From Aquiluna sp. (GTDB lineage Bacteria; Actinomycetota; Actinomycetes; Actinomycetales; Microbacteriaceae), in assembly GCA_028095925.1 (NCBI GenBank), contig JAOHCW010000001.1, positions 165,897 through 229,896 on the forward strand: DNA of 64,000 bases, written 5' to 3'. Position numbers and translations under genes: made by a program. The notes below the pieces were generated by a model. The model did not search any database. It was not told where the DNA came from and saw only the letters and a program-made list of their open reading frames with translations. Below, in pieces: positions 8,915 to 18,086 of this stretch (position 1 is the first letter of the stretch; each line of letters starts with the position of its first letter).

Positions 8915-9872
8915 GCTCTCGAGGCTGGCTCTGGCAGCAGTTGCAATTCTTTTTGGGCTCTACCACGCGCTCCTGGGTTTTCTGTTTTTGGGTGAATACC
9001 AGAATCCGGCCTTCGCCATTGTTGGACTAATCGCATACCTCTCTGCGCTTATATTGGCCACCTTTGACAAGAGTGGCCTCAAAATGAGAGCGGTCTCGGC
9101 CGCAATTGTGCTTATCGTTTCGATTTCACTGCCGCAGCTTATTTTTGCGGCCCTCGGAGAGGTCAGACAGGGAAGCTACACCACCTGGCACATAGCCGCG
9201 ATTGGAACACTGCTAGCAATCGTGACGATTCGCAAGTTTGCGGTTCTCGCATGGATTGCTCTAGCTATCACCTCGCTTGAGGTCATTGAGTGGGGCGGGG
9301 CGGATGTGATCTTCAACTCAGGTCTAGTCGGAGCACTTCTGTTGGTCGCAACCGCTCAGGCTGCATCCTGGGCGCTGGGCTCAAGTTCCAAGAGTGCAGA
9401 GGAGTTTCGAAGGAGGGCGCTGGCCATTGATACCGCAACCGCAGCCTCAAGCGCTGCGCGAACAGAGCGAACTGAGCGACTAAACCAAACCCTAAAGGAA
9501 GTGCTGCCCCTGCTAGAGAAAATCTCCGACTCTAAAGGCAACCTAACTAAGGCTGAAAGGCTCAAGGCTCAGCTGACCGAGGCCGAGCTGCGCGACCAAA
9601 TTAGAGGCAGAAACCTCCTATCAATAGATGTTGTCAGCGAAACCAGAAACGCAAGAATGCGTGGCATAGAGGTGCAGCTCCTGGACGATGGGGGACTTGA
9701 CGATCTAAGCCAAGAGGACCGCACGCCCTACCTTTGGGAGGTTGCATCGAGGCTCAAAGGGGTGAAGGCCGGCAAGGTCGTGATCAGAGCTGCGAAGGGA
9801 GACTCCTGGCGGGTCAGCATGGCAGCCATTAGAAAAGAATCTGACAGCCCCGATTTGTTTATCCGAATCTAG
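8907..9872 (+). CDS. Membrane protein with degenerate kinase-like cytoplasmic part, third gene of the two-component operon
   Basis: 321 aa, start GTG 8907 inside the kinase gene (8-nt overlap). About five transmembrane helices in residues 5-160, then a charged helical stretch (160-215) followed by a folded C-terminus. The layout copies the preceding sensor kinase: membrane sensor, helical linker, C-terminal domain. I see no H-box His and no intact ATP-binding N or G boxes; the C-terminus has LLDDGGLDDLS and EVASRLKG where an ATPase fold might have decayed. It may be a partner or decoy subunit of the kinase. Function not recognised. Confidence 0.7.
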   Translation: MIRLSRLALAAVAILFGLYHALLGFLFLGEYQNPAFAIVGLIAYLSALILATFDKSGLKMRAVSAAIVLIVSISLPQLIFAALGEVRQGSYTTWHIAAIGTLLAIVTIRKFAVLAWIALAITSLEVIEWGGADVIFNSGLVGALLLVATAQAASWALGSSSKSAEEFRRRALAIDTATAASSAARTERTERLNQTLKEVLPLLEKISDSKGNLTKAERLKAQLTEAELRDQIRGRNLLSIDVVSETRNARMRGIEVQLLDDGGLDDLSQEDRTPYLWEVASRLKGVKAGKVVIRAAKGDSWRVSMAAIRKESDSPDLFIRI

Positions 9873-9896
9873 GCGCCTGCTCTGCAAAAAAATGTA

Positions 9897-9920
9897 ATGG
9901 GGCGACTAATGTCGCCCCAT
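9897..9920 (-). terminator. Perfect 10-bp hairpin, intrinsic terminator for the accD-accE operon, possibly bidirectional
   Basis: Stem ATGGGGCGAC / GTCGCCCCAT with a 4-nt loop. On the minus strand it is followed by TTACATTTTTTT, the T-tract of an intrinsic terminator for transcription leaving accE. On the plus strand there is no T-tract, but the hairpin would also lie just after the two-component operon. Confidence 0.75.
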
Positions 9921-10054
9921 CTACCCCCGCACTAGGTGCGGAACCTCCGGCCCCTTGCAGCCGATCGAGGTTCGTGGTTCAAGAAAACCACTAAGCGCCT
10001 GAGCGCAAAAGACTTTGGACCAAATTTGGCTTCATCACTTTGGGGGACACGAAC
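9921..10054. other. Structured spacer between accE and the terminator
   Basis: About 130 nt without a credible ORF. Two further perfect hairpins occur: CCGCAC-TAG-GTGCGG (9927-9941) and GTGGTT-CAAGAA-AACCAC (9974-9991). With the terminator that makes three stem-loops in 95 nt. On the minus strand this could be a structured 3' UTR or a small RNA ending at the T-tract. It matches no RNA family I can name. Confidence 0.35.
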
Positions 10055-10273
10055 CTAGCGAAGCTTTTTGCCCCACTTGGCGTCCACGCCTGTTCTAAGG
10101 AGACCGGAGTCCTTATGCCAGGAGGTCTTTGGGGAACCCAGGGCAACTCTTCCAAGCTTTCTAGACTCAATGATTGCCGCCTCAACAACTGCAAGCGCGG
10201 CAGCCTTTTCTTCCGGCGTTCCACCTTTTACTCTTAGGAGCAGCTGGATTTCTTGCGGTGTGTATTGCTTCAT
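10055..10273 (-). CDS. accE: Acyl-CoA carboxylase epsilon subunit
   Basis: 72-aa small basic protein of the AccE family that stabilises the actinobacterial alpha-beta carboxylase complex. It has the usual short helical opening (IQLLLRVKGGTPEEKAAALAVVEAAI) and a basic C-terminus ending in WGKKLR. It begins at the stop codon of accD (one-base overlap) and has no other plausible role at this position. The sequence is poorly conserved in the family, so the call rests on length, pattern and position. A strong terminator lies about 135 nt downstream. Confidence 0.8.
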   Translation of the reverse strand: MKQYTPQEIQLLLRVKGGTPEEKAAALAVVEAAIIESRKLGRVALGSPKTSWHKDSGLLRTGVDAKWGKKLR

Positions 10274-11859
10274 TAGAGAGGGATGTTTCCGTGCTTCTTG
10301 GGAGGAAGCGTTGAGCGCTTGGTCTTGAGTGCACGCAGTGAACGAATGATTGCCCCTCTGGTGCCGGCCGGTTCGATGATGCCATCAAGCTCGCCGCGCT
10401 CTGCAGCGAGGAATGGGCTTGCAACGTTGTAGGTGTACTCCTTGGCCAGCTCATCTCTGACCTTGGCAATGTCGGCACCTGAGGCCTCGGCCTCTTTGAT
10501 CTTGTCTCTAAAGAGAATGTTTACAGCTCCCTGTCCGCCCATCACCGCAATCTCTGCGGTTGGCCAGGCAAGGTTGATGTCTGCTCCGAGCTGCTTAGAG
10601 CCCATGACGATATATGCGCCACCGTAGGCCTTGCGGGTTATGACAGTAATCAGCGGCACGGTTGCCTCCGCATAGGCGTAGAGCAGCTTGGCACCGCGAC
10701 GAATCACTCCCGCCCATTCTTGGTCAGTGCCGGGGAGGTAGCCCGGCACGTCCACGAAAGTCAGAATCGGGATTGAGAAAGCGTCACAGAAGCGCACAAA
10801 CCTGGCTGCCTTTTCTCCAGCATTAATGTTCAGCGTTCCCGCCATCTGCAGCGGTTGATTTGCCACTATGCCAACAGACTGTCCGTCTACCCTTGCAAAC
10901 CCCACGATGATGTTTGGCGCATAGAGCGGCTGAATCTCAAGGAATTCTCCCTCGTCGACTACCGCTCTGATTACGGTTTGCATGTCGTAGGGCTGGTTTG
11001 GAGAATCTGGAATCAGGGTGTTTAGCGCCTGGTCCTCGTCGGTGATCTCAAGCTCTGCCTCAGATTGGTAGGTGATGGTGTCGGAGAGATTGTTCTCTGG
11101 CAGAAAGCCAACTAGAGACTGAACATAGTCAATGGCGTCATCCTCATCGCTTGCGAGGTAGTGGGCAACGCCGCTGGTCTCGTTGTGTGCCCTGGCGCCT
11201 CCGAGCTCCTCCATGCCAACGTCTTCACCGGTGACGGTTTTGATCACATCTGGTCCGGTCACGAACATGTTCGAGGTTTTGTCGACCATGATCACAAAAT
11301 CGGTGAGGGCTGGTGAGTAGACGGCGCCTCCCGCAGCGGGCCCCATGATGATTGAGATCTGCGGTATCACGCCGGAGGCGTGAGTATTCAGACGGAAGAT
11401 CTCTCCATACTTACCAAGGGCAATTACACCCTCCTGAATTCTCGCGCCACCTGAGTCGAGTAATCCAATTATTGGAACTCCAGACTTGATGGCCAGCTCC
11501 ATAATTTTGATGATCTTGTTTCCGGCTGCCTCACCGAGGGAGCCGCCAAAGATTGTGAAGTCTTGGGAGTAGACGGCCACCTGGCGGCCGTGAATGGTTC
11601 CAAAGCCAGTGACCACCGAGTCGCCGTAGGGACGCTTTGCGTCCATGCCAAAGGAGTTAGCGCGGTGGCGAACGAACTCGTCAACCTCGACGAAAGAACC
11701 ATCATCGAGCAGCATCTCAACGCGCTCACGCGCGGTCTTCTTGCCTTTTGCGTGCTGCTTTTCTGTGGCCGCCTCACCGGCTGCGTGAACGGCTTCGTGA
11801 TAGCGCTTTTTTAGGTCGGCTATTTTTCCGGCAGTGGTGCTTAGATCTGGCTCGCTCAA
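10273..11859 (-). CDS. accD5: Acyl-CoA carboxylase beta subunit (carboxyltransferase)
   Basis: Transfers CO2 from carboxybiotin to propionyl/acetyl-CoA. 528 aa from TTG 11859 (protein begins [21 protein letters not shown] after the initiator Met). It is chosen because AAGGAG lies 5 nt upstream and the family N-terminus begins here; the reading frame stays open to 12273 but that part overlaps the divergent birA. The N-terminal crotonase domain has [13 protein letters not shown] and [14 protein letters not shown], and the C-terminal domain has [14 protein letters not shown] and [10 protein letters not shown]. Operon accD-accE; the alpha subunit is separate at 3.5-5.2 kb. Confidence 0.95.
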   Translation of the reverse strand: MSEPDLSTTAGKIADLKKRYHEAVHAAGEAATEKQHAKGKKTARERVEMLLDDGSFVEVDEFVRHRANSFGMDAKRPYGDSVVTGFGTIHGRQVAVYSQDFTIFGGSLGEAAGNKIIKIMELAIKSGVPIIGLLDSGGARIQEGVIALGKYGEIFRLNTHASGVIPQISIIMGPAAGGAVYSPALTDFVIMVDKTSNMFVTGPDVIKTVTGEDVGMEELGGARAHNETSGVAHYLASDEDDAIDYVQSLVGFLPENNLSDTITYQSEAELEITDEDQALNTLIPDSPNQPYDMQTVIRAVVDEGEFLEIQPLYAPNIIVGFARVDGQSVGIVANQPLQMAGTLNINAGEKAARFVRFCDAFSIPILTFVDVPGYLPGTDQEWAGVIRRGAKLLYAYAEATVPLITVITRKAYGGAYIVMGSKQLGADINLAWPTAEIAVMGGQGAVNILFRDKIKEAEASGADIAKVRDELAKEYTYNVASPFLAAERGELDGIIEPAGTRGAIIRSLRALKTKRSTLPPKKHGNIPL

Positions 11860-11930
11860 ATTGCTCCTTACTAGCCCTCCTACTTTATTGCTGATATTTG
11901 GCCATTTCTTGCATGGATTCAACAAAGAGA

Positions 11931-11958
11931 TTGACCATTCGTCTTGAAAACCTACAAT
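11931..11958 (+). promoter_or_regulatory. Sigma70-type promoter upstream of birA (TTGACC-16-TACAAT)
   Basis: -35 TTGACC at 11931-11936 and -10 TACAAT at 11953-11958, with a 16-nt spacer. Start predicted near 11965, giving a 20-nt leader before GTG 11985. A second -10-like box, TATCGT at 11973-11978, lies 6 nt from that GTG and could make a leaderless transcript. Confidence 0.55.
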
Positions 11959-11984
11959 TTTCAGCCTTGCGATATCGTTTAGTT

Positions 11985-12713
11985 GTGAATCTCGAGAAGT
12001 CGCTAGCAGTTGACCCTTCGCTGGTGTTCCTAGAAAGCGTCGACTCCACCAACCTTGAGCTGGCGAGACTAATGACGACATCGGTGAAGCCAGATCTTTT
12101 TGCGGTGGTTGCAGCGGAGCAGACTGCAGGCAGAGGTCGCCTCGAGAGATCTTGGGTTTCTGAAGCGGGCACATCGATATCGCTGTCTGTGCTGCTTGAG
12201 CCAACCAAAAATGTTGAGCAGGGACTTGTTCCGCTGTTTGTCGGAAGCTGTGTTGCAAGAGCGCTTTCGACAATTACCGGAAAGGACGCCGGGGTGAAGT
12301 GGCCAAACGATGTGCTGATTGACGGTAAGAAAATTTGCGGAGTGCTCTCTGAGCTGACAGACCAAGGGGTAATTGCGGGAATCGGCATCAACCTAGAGCG
12401 GCAACAGGGTGCGCCCGATACCGCATGTGCGGTAGGTGACCTTGCCAGTGCAGACTTTGACGGCGCGTTATCAATGGTTCTGGCGGAGCTCCGAGCAGGT
12501 TGGTCTGATTGGCTTTCAGAGGGCAACGACTTTGCCCTTGGGTTGATTCGCTCAACATCGTTGACAGTCGGCATGAAAGTCAGGGCCATCATGCCCTCCG
12601 GCGAAGAGGTTGTCGGGACCGCGGTTTCGATTGAGTCGGATGGCCGGCTTCTTATTGAAGGGTCAGAAACGCACCTTGTCAGCGCGGCAGACGTTTGGCA
12701 TCTGCGAAACTAG
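11985..12713 (+). CDS. birA: Biotin-[acetyl-CoA-carboxylase] ligase
   Basis: Activates biotin as biotinyl-AMP and joins it to the Lys in EAMKM of the carboxylase alpha subunit. 242 aa from GTG 11985, group I type: no N-terminal DNA-binding domain, so it is an enzyme only. Seen: [11 protein letters not shown], the biotin-adenylate loop [34 protein letters not shown] and GIGINL, plus the C-terminal SH3-like cap ([17 protein letters not shown]). The longer reading frame from 11898 would add 29 residues not in the family. Divergent from accD, which ties biotin ligation to its substrate genes. Confidence 0.93.
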   Translation: MNLEKSLAVDPSLVFLESVDSTNLELARLMTTSVKPDLFAVVAAEQTAGRGRLERSWVSEAGTSISLSVLLEPTKNVEQGLVPLFVGSCVARALSTITGKDAGVKWPNDVLIDGKKICGVLSELTDQGVIAGIGINLERQQGAPDTACAVGDLASADFDGALSMVLAELRAGWSDWLSEGNDFALGLIRSTSLTVGMKVRAIMPSGEEVVGTAVSIESDGRLLIEGSETHLVSAADVWHLRN

Positions 12714-12727
12714 CGGTCGGAGGCTAA

Positions 12728-13855
12728 ATGCAAACAGTTGGGGTCATAGGCGGTGGCCAGCTCGCGCGCATGATGCAGCCTGCCGCGATCGCACTTGGAA
12801 TAAACCTGGCAGTTTTCGCGGAGTCTGAGGGTTCGGCTGCGCACGGTGCTGTGACAAAGGTGGGCGATTACACCGACCTCGCCCAGCTTCGAGAATTTGC
12901 CAAGGACGTTGATGTCATCACCTTTGATCACGAGCACGTGCCAACCGAGCTTCTACGCCAGTTAGAGGCCGAGGGCGTGAATGTTAGACCGGGTCCGGCA
13001 GCGCTGATTCACGCCCAAAACAAGCTTGTGATGCGGAAAAAACTAGCTGAACTTGGTTTACCGCAGCCGAATTGGGCCGAAATTACCTCACCCCAGGAGC
13101 TTGAGCAATTCATAGGAATCCATGGACCCAAGATCGTTGTCAAGACGCCGATTGGCGGCTATGACGGCAAGGGAGTAAGAGTTGTTTCCTCGGCAGCTGA
13201 GGTCAGCGACTGGCTTGAGAATTTGGAGAGTTTTGGCGGCAGCCTGCTGGCCGAGGAGAAGGTGGATTTTCTCTCCGAGGCAGCTCAGCTGATCGCTAGG
13301 CGACCCTCGGGCGAGGCAAAGACTTGGCCGCTGGTGCAGACGATACAGTCCGGCGGAGTCTGCTCGGAGGTTATCGCCCCCTACCCCTCGCTCTCGCTCA
13401 GCGAACCAGCAGCCGATATTGCCCACTCGATTGCGAACGGCTTAGGTGTCACAGGAGTGATGGCGGTCGAGATGTTTGTTCTAGCCGATGGCTCGCTATT
13501 AGTAAACGAGCTTGCAATGCGTCCTCACAACTCTGGCCACTTCTCCATTGAGGGATCTAATACCTCCCAGTTTGAGCAGCACCTCAGGGCGGTATTAGAC
13601 CTGCCTTTGGGGGACACGGGCATGCGGGGTGGCTTTGCGGTGATGGTGAACCTATTGGGAGTGGATGATAAGAACTCCTTCTACGAGCACTACCCAACCG
13701 CTATGGCCAGGTATCCCTCGGTGAGCTTCCACCTTTACCAAAAGACAGCCAGGTTGGGTCGCAAGATGGGTCACCTGACAGTGCTGGGTAGCAATCATGA
13801 AGAGCTTTTGGAGACTGGCCGAAAGGCCAGAAGTCTGATTTACGGAGAGGCTTAG
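12728..13855 (+). CDS. purK: N5-carboxyaminoimidazole ribonucleotide synthase
   Basis: ATP- and bicarbonate-dependent conversion of AIR to N5-CAIR in de novo purine synthesis. 375 aa, ATP-grasp fold: N-terminal GVIGGGQLARMM, central KTPIGGYDGKGVRV (ATP loop) and C-terminal VNELAMRPHNSGHFSIE (metal and substrate site). GGAGG lies 5 nt before ATG. It follows birA by 14 nt and precedes purE by 9 nt, so birA-purK-purE may be one transcript. The order matches other actinobacteria. Confidence 0.96.
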   Translation: MQTVGVIGGGQLARMMQPAAIALGINLAVFAESEGSAAHGAVTKVGDYTDLAQLREFAKDVDVITFDHEHVPTELLRQLEAEGVNVRPGPAALIHAQNKLVMRKKLAELGLPQPNWAEITSPQELEQFIGIHGPKIVVKTPIGGYDGKGVRVVSSAAEVSDWLENLESFGGSLLAEEKVDFLSEAAQLIARRPSGEAKTWPLVQTIQSGGVCSEVIAPYPSLSLSEPAADIAHSIANGLGVTGVMAVEMFVLADGSLLVNELAMRPHNSGHFSIEGSNTSQFEQHLRAVLDLPLGDTGMRGGFAVMVNLLGVDDKNSFYEHYPTAMARYPSVSFHLYQKTARLGRKMGHLTVLGSNHEELLETGRKARSLIYGEA

Positions 13856-13864
13856 ACTTAGCAA

Positions 13865-14353
13865 ATGGCACTTGTAGCAATAGTTATGGGCTCCGACAGC
13901 GACTGGCGGATCATGGAGCAGGCCAAGATCGTGCTCGATGAATTTGGTGTTGAGTCCGAGGTCGAGGTCCTAAGTGCTCACCGAACCCCTGAAAAGATGC
14001 TCAGCTGGGGCAAGGCCGCAGCCGACAAGGGCACCAAGGTAATCATCGCTGGGGCGGGCGGTGCCGCCCACCTTCCCGGAATGCTGGCCTCAATCACCTC
14101 ACTGCCAGTGATTGGCGTGCCTGTTGCACTGAATCACCTTGAGGGTATGGACTCGCTGCTGTCGATTGTGCAGATGCCGGCTGGGGTTCCAGTGGCAACA
14201 GTTTCCATCGATGGGGCCAAGAATGCAGGACTATTGGCTCTGAAGATTCTCGGCACCTCAGATGCCAAGCTGCTCGCCAAATTAGATGACTATCGAGCTC
14301 AGCTCGAAATCCAGGTGGGCGTAAAGAACGAAAATCTGAAATCCAGCCTGTAA
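13865..14353 (+). CDS. purE: N5-carboxyaminoimidazole ribonucleotide mutase
   Basis: Moves the carboxyl group of N5-CAIR (from PurK) to carbon 4, giving CAIR. 162 aa, class I PurE: MGSDSDW at the N-terminus, the catalytic SAHRTPE loop, and [11 protein letters not shown]. Octameric cytoplasmic enzyme. Coupled to purK, 9 nt upstream. About 100 nt follow before the next gene. Confidence 0.97.
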   Translation: MALVAIVMGSDSDWRIMEQAKIVLDEFGVESEVEVLSAHRTPEKMLSWGKAAADKGTKVIIAGAGGAAHLPGMLASITSLPVIGVPVALNHLEGMDSLLSIVQMPAGVPVATVSIDGAKNAGLLALKILGTSDAKLLAKLDDYRAQLEIQVGVKNENLKSSL

Positions 14354-14420
14354 TCAGGGCGTTCTCAGCCATTTCTCATTAGTTCAAAACACCAAATCGC
14401 ATCAGCGTTTTTTCAGAATC

Positions 14421-14435
14421 TCAACCTAAGGTTGA
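14421..14435. repeat. Short inverted repeat upstream of the lipoprotein gene
   Basis: TCAACC-TAA-GGTTGA, a perfect 6-bp inverted repeat about 20 nt before the start codon. It may be an operator or 5' UTR hairpin; no T-tract follows, so it is not a terminator. Confidence 0.3.
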
Positions 14436-14454
14436 AGGTGGCTGGAGGTGAGCT

Positions 14455-14985
14455 ATGCCTAGGTTACGCGCACTCGCGCTAGCTAGCGCTACCCTCCTGA
14501 TTCTTTCGGGGTGCAGCGTTTTTTACCCGAACTGGGGAGCAACTGAGCTGCCAGAGGAGCCGACAATGTCGGCTGTTCCTGCAGAGACAGAAACCGTAAC
14601 AGCTGAGCCGGAGCCGACGGATACAGAGATGGAAGCTTCGGCAGAGCCAGAGCCGACCGAGACCGAAGAGCCCGAGATTGAGAAGGTCCAGACCGAAGTG
14701 ACAATCATCATGGCGGTAGCCGAGCCTGACTTTGGTGTGCTCACGGTTGTAGCACAGATCCCCGGTCTCAGCGAGTCTGGCGGAATGTGCAAGATGCGAT
14801 TTATTGGTTCGGATGTCGAGAAGGAACTTGAGGTTCGGGCGGAACCCTCCTCGGACTACACCCAGTGTTTCCCAATTGAGTTCCCACTAAGTGAACTGCC
14901 GAGCGGAAATGGCGTAGTGACTGTGAGCTATGACTCCGAGTTCCACTTCGGCACTTCACCCGCTACATCGGTGGTGATTCCCTAG
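14455..14985 (+). CDS. Putative lipoprotein with acidic Thr/Glu/Pro linker
   Basis: 176 aa, unknown function. A signal peptide ends in the lipobox LSGC (Cys about residue 20). A low-complexity linker rich in E, P and T (about 38-80, with EPEPT repeats) follows, then a compact C-terminal domain with two Cys (in GMCKMRF and TQCFPIE) that could form a disulfide outside the cell. GGAGGTGAGCT precedes ATG, a strong ribosome binding site. Its stop TAG overlaps the GTG of the next gene, which encodes a secreted LysM protein with the same type of E/P linker, so the two likely act together at the envelope. Confidence 0.75.
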   Translation: MPRLRALALASATLLILSGCSVFYPNWGATELPEEPTMSAVPAETETVTAEPEPTDTEMEASAEPEPTETEEPEIEKVQTEVTIIMAVAEPDFGVLTVVAQIPGLSESGGMCKMRFIGSDVEKELEVRAEPSSDYTQCFPIEFPLSELPSGNGVVTVSYDSEFHFGTSPATSVVIP

Positions 14986-17900
14986 TGCGTAGGCGCTTTG
15001 CAATGTTTACCGCAGCCTTCATGGTTGCGGTCGGCTTTGTTGGCCTTTCGGCTCCCCAGCCTGCCGAGGCTGCTCCTCCGGGCAGCGCCTTCGATCCTGG
15101 GTTGATTATTAGTGACAGCGTGTTCTTTGACTTTGGCTCTATGACCGTTGAGGAGATTCAGGCATTTTTGGACTCCAGGGTTGAAACCTGTCGTGCAGAA
15201 GATCCGGCGATTGACTGCCTAAAGAACATTCGCATCGACATTCCTGAGACTCCTGCGACCACGCCCGAAGAGGTGGGTCCTTGTGCGGCAATTCCTGCAA
15301 AGCCTCAGGCAACCGCTGCAGAAGTGATTCACGCGGTCGCAAACGCCTGCGGCATTAACCCCAAGGTCATAATCACCACGCTCCAAAAAGAGCAGGGTCT
15401 GGTTACCTCGACCAAGCCCACCGATTACATGTATCGGGCAGCAATGGGGTTCGGCTGCCCAGATTCGGACCCCGGTATTTGCGGCAAGGTCTACGTCGGA
15501 TTGTTCAACCAGATCTACCGGGCCAGTAAGCAGCTGATCTGGTACGGAAACCCAGAGGGTTCCTTTACCTACTGGAAGCCAGGCAGAACCGTCGCGATGC
15601 GCTTCAACCCCAAGTCTTCGTGTGGCACCAAGAGCTTCCTGCTTCAGAACCAGGCGACGGCAAACCTCTACTACTACACCCCCTATACCCCGAATGCCGC
15701 AGCTCTGAATAACCTCTACGGCTCTGGCGATAGCTGCTCGGCTTACGGCAACAGGAACTTCTGGCGCTTCTACCACGACTGGTTTGGCTCACCGGTTGCA
15801 GGTGGCTACCTGCTGAAGTCGGCCTCCAGCGAGACCTTCTTGATGGTCGACAACAAAAAGTACCGCGTTACAGACGCACGAGTTTTGGCTTCTCTTGCGC
15901 CACTTGGCCCTCTCGGAGAGATTTCTCAGCCTTACCTCGACAGCTTTGAAAGCTCCGGGGACATGGGCCAGATTGCAATAGATCTGAGCACCCAGCAGCG
16001 CTACCTCCTAGTCGACTCGCATAAGTACGCAATCAATGACTGCCAGGTCGCTAGTCAGTTTGGCCAGGACTGCAACCTGGCAGTTGGCCTAACCTCGCTC
16101 CAGCTCACCCAGTTCCAAGATGGGGGAGTGCTCTCAAGGCTCATTGAGCAGCCAGATGGAACCCGGTATTGGATTGAAAACGCAAGCTCACGAGTGGTCG
16201 TTGATCCTCTGGCGCTGAGCACGGTCGGAGCAGAAAACTCAGCAACGGTCTCGATGACCATCGAGCAAATCACCACCGTTCAACCAGGAAGCGCCCTGGC
16301 GTCAGAGCTGGTGATGTTTGGCCTAACCGGAACCAATGACATGCTCATTGCCTCCGGAGGCAAGACCTATCGGTTTGTGGCCAGCCTGCTGGGGGCAACT
16401 AACCTCTCGCGCTGGTTTACCCAGACCGGCGTGACTATGGAGTTGCAGGCGGTTGCTTCGACCATGCATCCAGAGACAATTCGTGGCTTCGTTTCAAGCC
16501 CAGCCGGCGATACCTACGTGATCACAGCCGAGGGCAAGCTGAAGGTTACCGACCCTGACGAGTGGACTGACTATGTGGTGCCGCTGACGCAGAGCTTGAT
16601 TGACGCCTTCCCAACAGTCGAGGCCGAGCTTGCGACCCCAGCTGTTGTGACCTCGGAGGGCAACAAACTCGCCTACTTCGTGGACGCTGCAGAGCGCAGA
16701 ATCTCCACAACCGCCGACATGACGAACAGGTTCTTGGGTCTCATTGACCAGCCAAGCACCGTCATCCTGCCGCAATCCGCAATCAACACCGTTGAGAGCG
16801 TTGGCCTTGCAATGGCTCCAGGCTCAATAGTCAAGGCAGCTGGCAGCTCGACTCTCTACCTGGTGGATGGCCTAACCAACAAGATTCAACTGGCCTCCTC
16901 CTCGCAGGCTAAGAGCGTCTCAGACTCCAAGACCTTCACCTTCACCAAGAGCGAGCTGCGCAAGTTAGAGACTAGAACTGGCTTCAACTCAATCAAGGTT
17001 CAGTGCAATGCCGAGACCTACCTGCTCGATCGCGGCGTGCTCTACCCGATTTCAGCAGAGGCAGCTAGCCACTTCCCCGGCACTGCCTACCCGCTCGATA
17101 ACTCAACCTGCAGCGCCCTAGAGCTGTCGTCGCGCGCTGTTGGGCAGTTCATTAGAGACTCACGCGGCATTTTGTACTTCATCCAAGATGGCAAGAAGCT
17201 AAGGATCTCTAACTGGACTCACTTCGCCTCGCTAAGGGGCGATGGACCGGGGTATGTCCAGGCGACAAGCTACTTCAGCTCAAAGATCCCACTCGGTTCG
17301 AAGGCTCCCAACGAGGTTCAGCTTGCTTCAACGACCCCACTTCCAACCGGCGACTTCGGTCAGCTGACATTCGGTGGAAGTATTCCTGAGCCAGCACCAG
17401 AGCAGAGCCCTTCACCTGCTCCGGCACCTGCTCCAGCACCGACACCTGAGCCTGAACCAACTCCTGAACCAACACCTGAGCCTGAACCAGAACCAGCTCC
17501 AGAGGTTCCAAGCGAATATCGGGTGGCTCCTGGCGACACCATGAACAAGATTGCAGCAAGGTTCTCGGTCAGCGTCTCAAGCCTTCAGGCCCTCAATGGC
17601 ATTTCGAACCCCAACCTGATCCGGGTCGGGCAGCTACTGAAGATTCCCGGTGGCCAGGCAATCGAGCCGGAGCCTGAGCCAGAACCAACACCAGAGCCAG
17701 AGCCCGAGCCGACTCCCGAGCCAGAACCTGAACCGCAACCCTCTGTGGTTGAGTATCGGGTGCAGTCGGGAGACACAATGCTTCGCATTGGCTACAAATT
17801 TGGAGTTTCTCCCGCCGCCATTCAGGAATACAACTCAATTTCCAACCCCAACTACATCAGGGTCGGGCAGCTGCTAAGAATCCCACTGGGCGTTGACGCA

Positions 17901-18086
17901 GCTTCAGAACCAGAACCAGAACCCGAGCCAGAACCGGAGATTGTCACCTACCGCGTGCAATCTGGAGACACGTTGTGGGGGATTGCAAGAAAGTTTGGGG
18001 TTCGCTCTTCAGCTCTTGCTGAGCTAAATGACATCAACAATTCCAACTACATCAGGGTTGGGCAGCTGCTACAGATTCCAAGCTGA
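14985..18086 (+). CDS. Large secreted LysM-domain cell-wall protein
   Basis: 1033 aa, start GTG 14985 overlapping the TAG of the lipoprotein gene. A signal peptide ends at AEAA (about residue 30). The N-terminal domain (35-270) has FGSMTVEEIQAFLDSR and ITTLQKEQGLVT, a pattern that recurs in actinobacterial secreted proteins and resembles a lysozyme-like fold, so peptidoglycan hydrolysis is possible but unproven. The middle (270-800) repeats a motif of the type YLLVDSHKYAI / YLVDGLTNKIQ, probably beta-propeller-like repeats. Three LysM modules at the C-terminus (about 843-890, 922-968, 986-1033) are separated by Pro-Glu linkers and would bind peptidoglycan. Confidence 0.82.
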   Translation: MRRRFAMFTAAFMVAVGFVGLSAPQPAEAAPPGSAFDPGLIISDSVFFDFGSMTVEEIQAFLDSRVETCRAEDPAIDCLKNIRIDIPETPATTPEEVGPCAAIPAKPQATAAEVIHAVANACGINPKVIITTLQKEQGLVTSTKPTDYMYRAAMGFGCPDSDPGICGKVYVGLFNQIYRASKQLIWYGNPEGSFTYWKPGRTVAMRFNPKSSCGTKSFLLQNQATANLYYYTPYTPNAAALNNLYGSGDSCSAYGNRNFWRFYHDWFGSPVAGGYLLKSASSETFLMVDNKKYRVTDARVLASLAPLGPLGEISQPYLDSFESSGDMGQIAIDLSTQQRYLLVDSHKYAINDCQVASQFGQDCNLAVGLTSLQLTQFQDGGVLSRLIEQPDGTRYWIENASSRVVVDPLALSTVGAENSATVSMTIEQITTVQPGSALASELVMFGLTGTNDMLIASGGKTYRFVASLLGATNLSRWFTQTGVTMELQAVASTMHPETIRGFVSSPAGDTYVITAEGKLKVTDPDEWTDYVVPLTQSLIDAFPTVEAELATPAVVTSEGNKLAYFVDAAERRISTTADMTNRFLGLIDQPSTVILPQSAINTVESVGLAMAPGSIVKAAGSSTLYLVDGLTNKIQLASSSQAKSVSDSKTFTFTKSELRKLETRTGFNSIKVQCNAETYLLDRGVLYPISAEAASHFPGTAYPLDNSTCSALELSSRAVGQFIRDSRGILYFIQDGKKLRISNWTHFASLRGDGPGYVQATSYFSSKIPLGSKAPNEVQLASTTPLPTGDFGQLTFGGSIPEPAPEQSPSPAPAPAPAPTPEPEPTPEPTPEPEPEPAPEVPSEYRVAPGDTMNKIAARFSVSVSSLQALNGISNPNLIRVGQLLKIPGGQAIEPEPEPEPTPEPEPEPTPEPEPEPQPSVVEYRVQSGDTMLRIGYKFGVSPAAIQEYNSISNPNYIRVGQLLRIPLGVDAASEPEPEPEPEPEIVTYRVQSGDTLWGIARKFGVRSSALAELNDINNSNYIRVGQLLQIPS
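17391..17940 (+). repeat. Glu-Pro linker repeats and LysM repeats in the secreted protein gene
   Basis: Three blocks of GAGCCN/GAACCN codons coding PEPEP-type linkers (about 17391-17510, 17660-17745, 17905-17940) alternate with LysM modules that share the DNA pattern ATCAGGGTCGGGCAGCTGCT-like at their ends. Such blocks are prone to slippage and copy-number change. Confidence 0.7.

Noticed and set aside
11860..12273. Upstream extension of the accD frame
   Set aside because: It overlaps the divergent birA gene, and the TTG at 11859 has a good ribosome site at the family start.
11885..12592. 235-codon open frame on the minus strand opposite birA
   Set aside because: birA on the plus strand has all family motifs; the antisense frame has no recognisable domain and high Ser/Arg content typical of shadow frames.
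17391..17940. Possible CRISPR or minisatellite at the repeated GAGCCA/GAACCA tracts
   Set aside because: The repeats are in frame, code Pro-Glu linkers between LysM modules and have no unique spacers.
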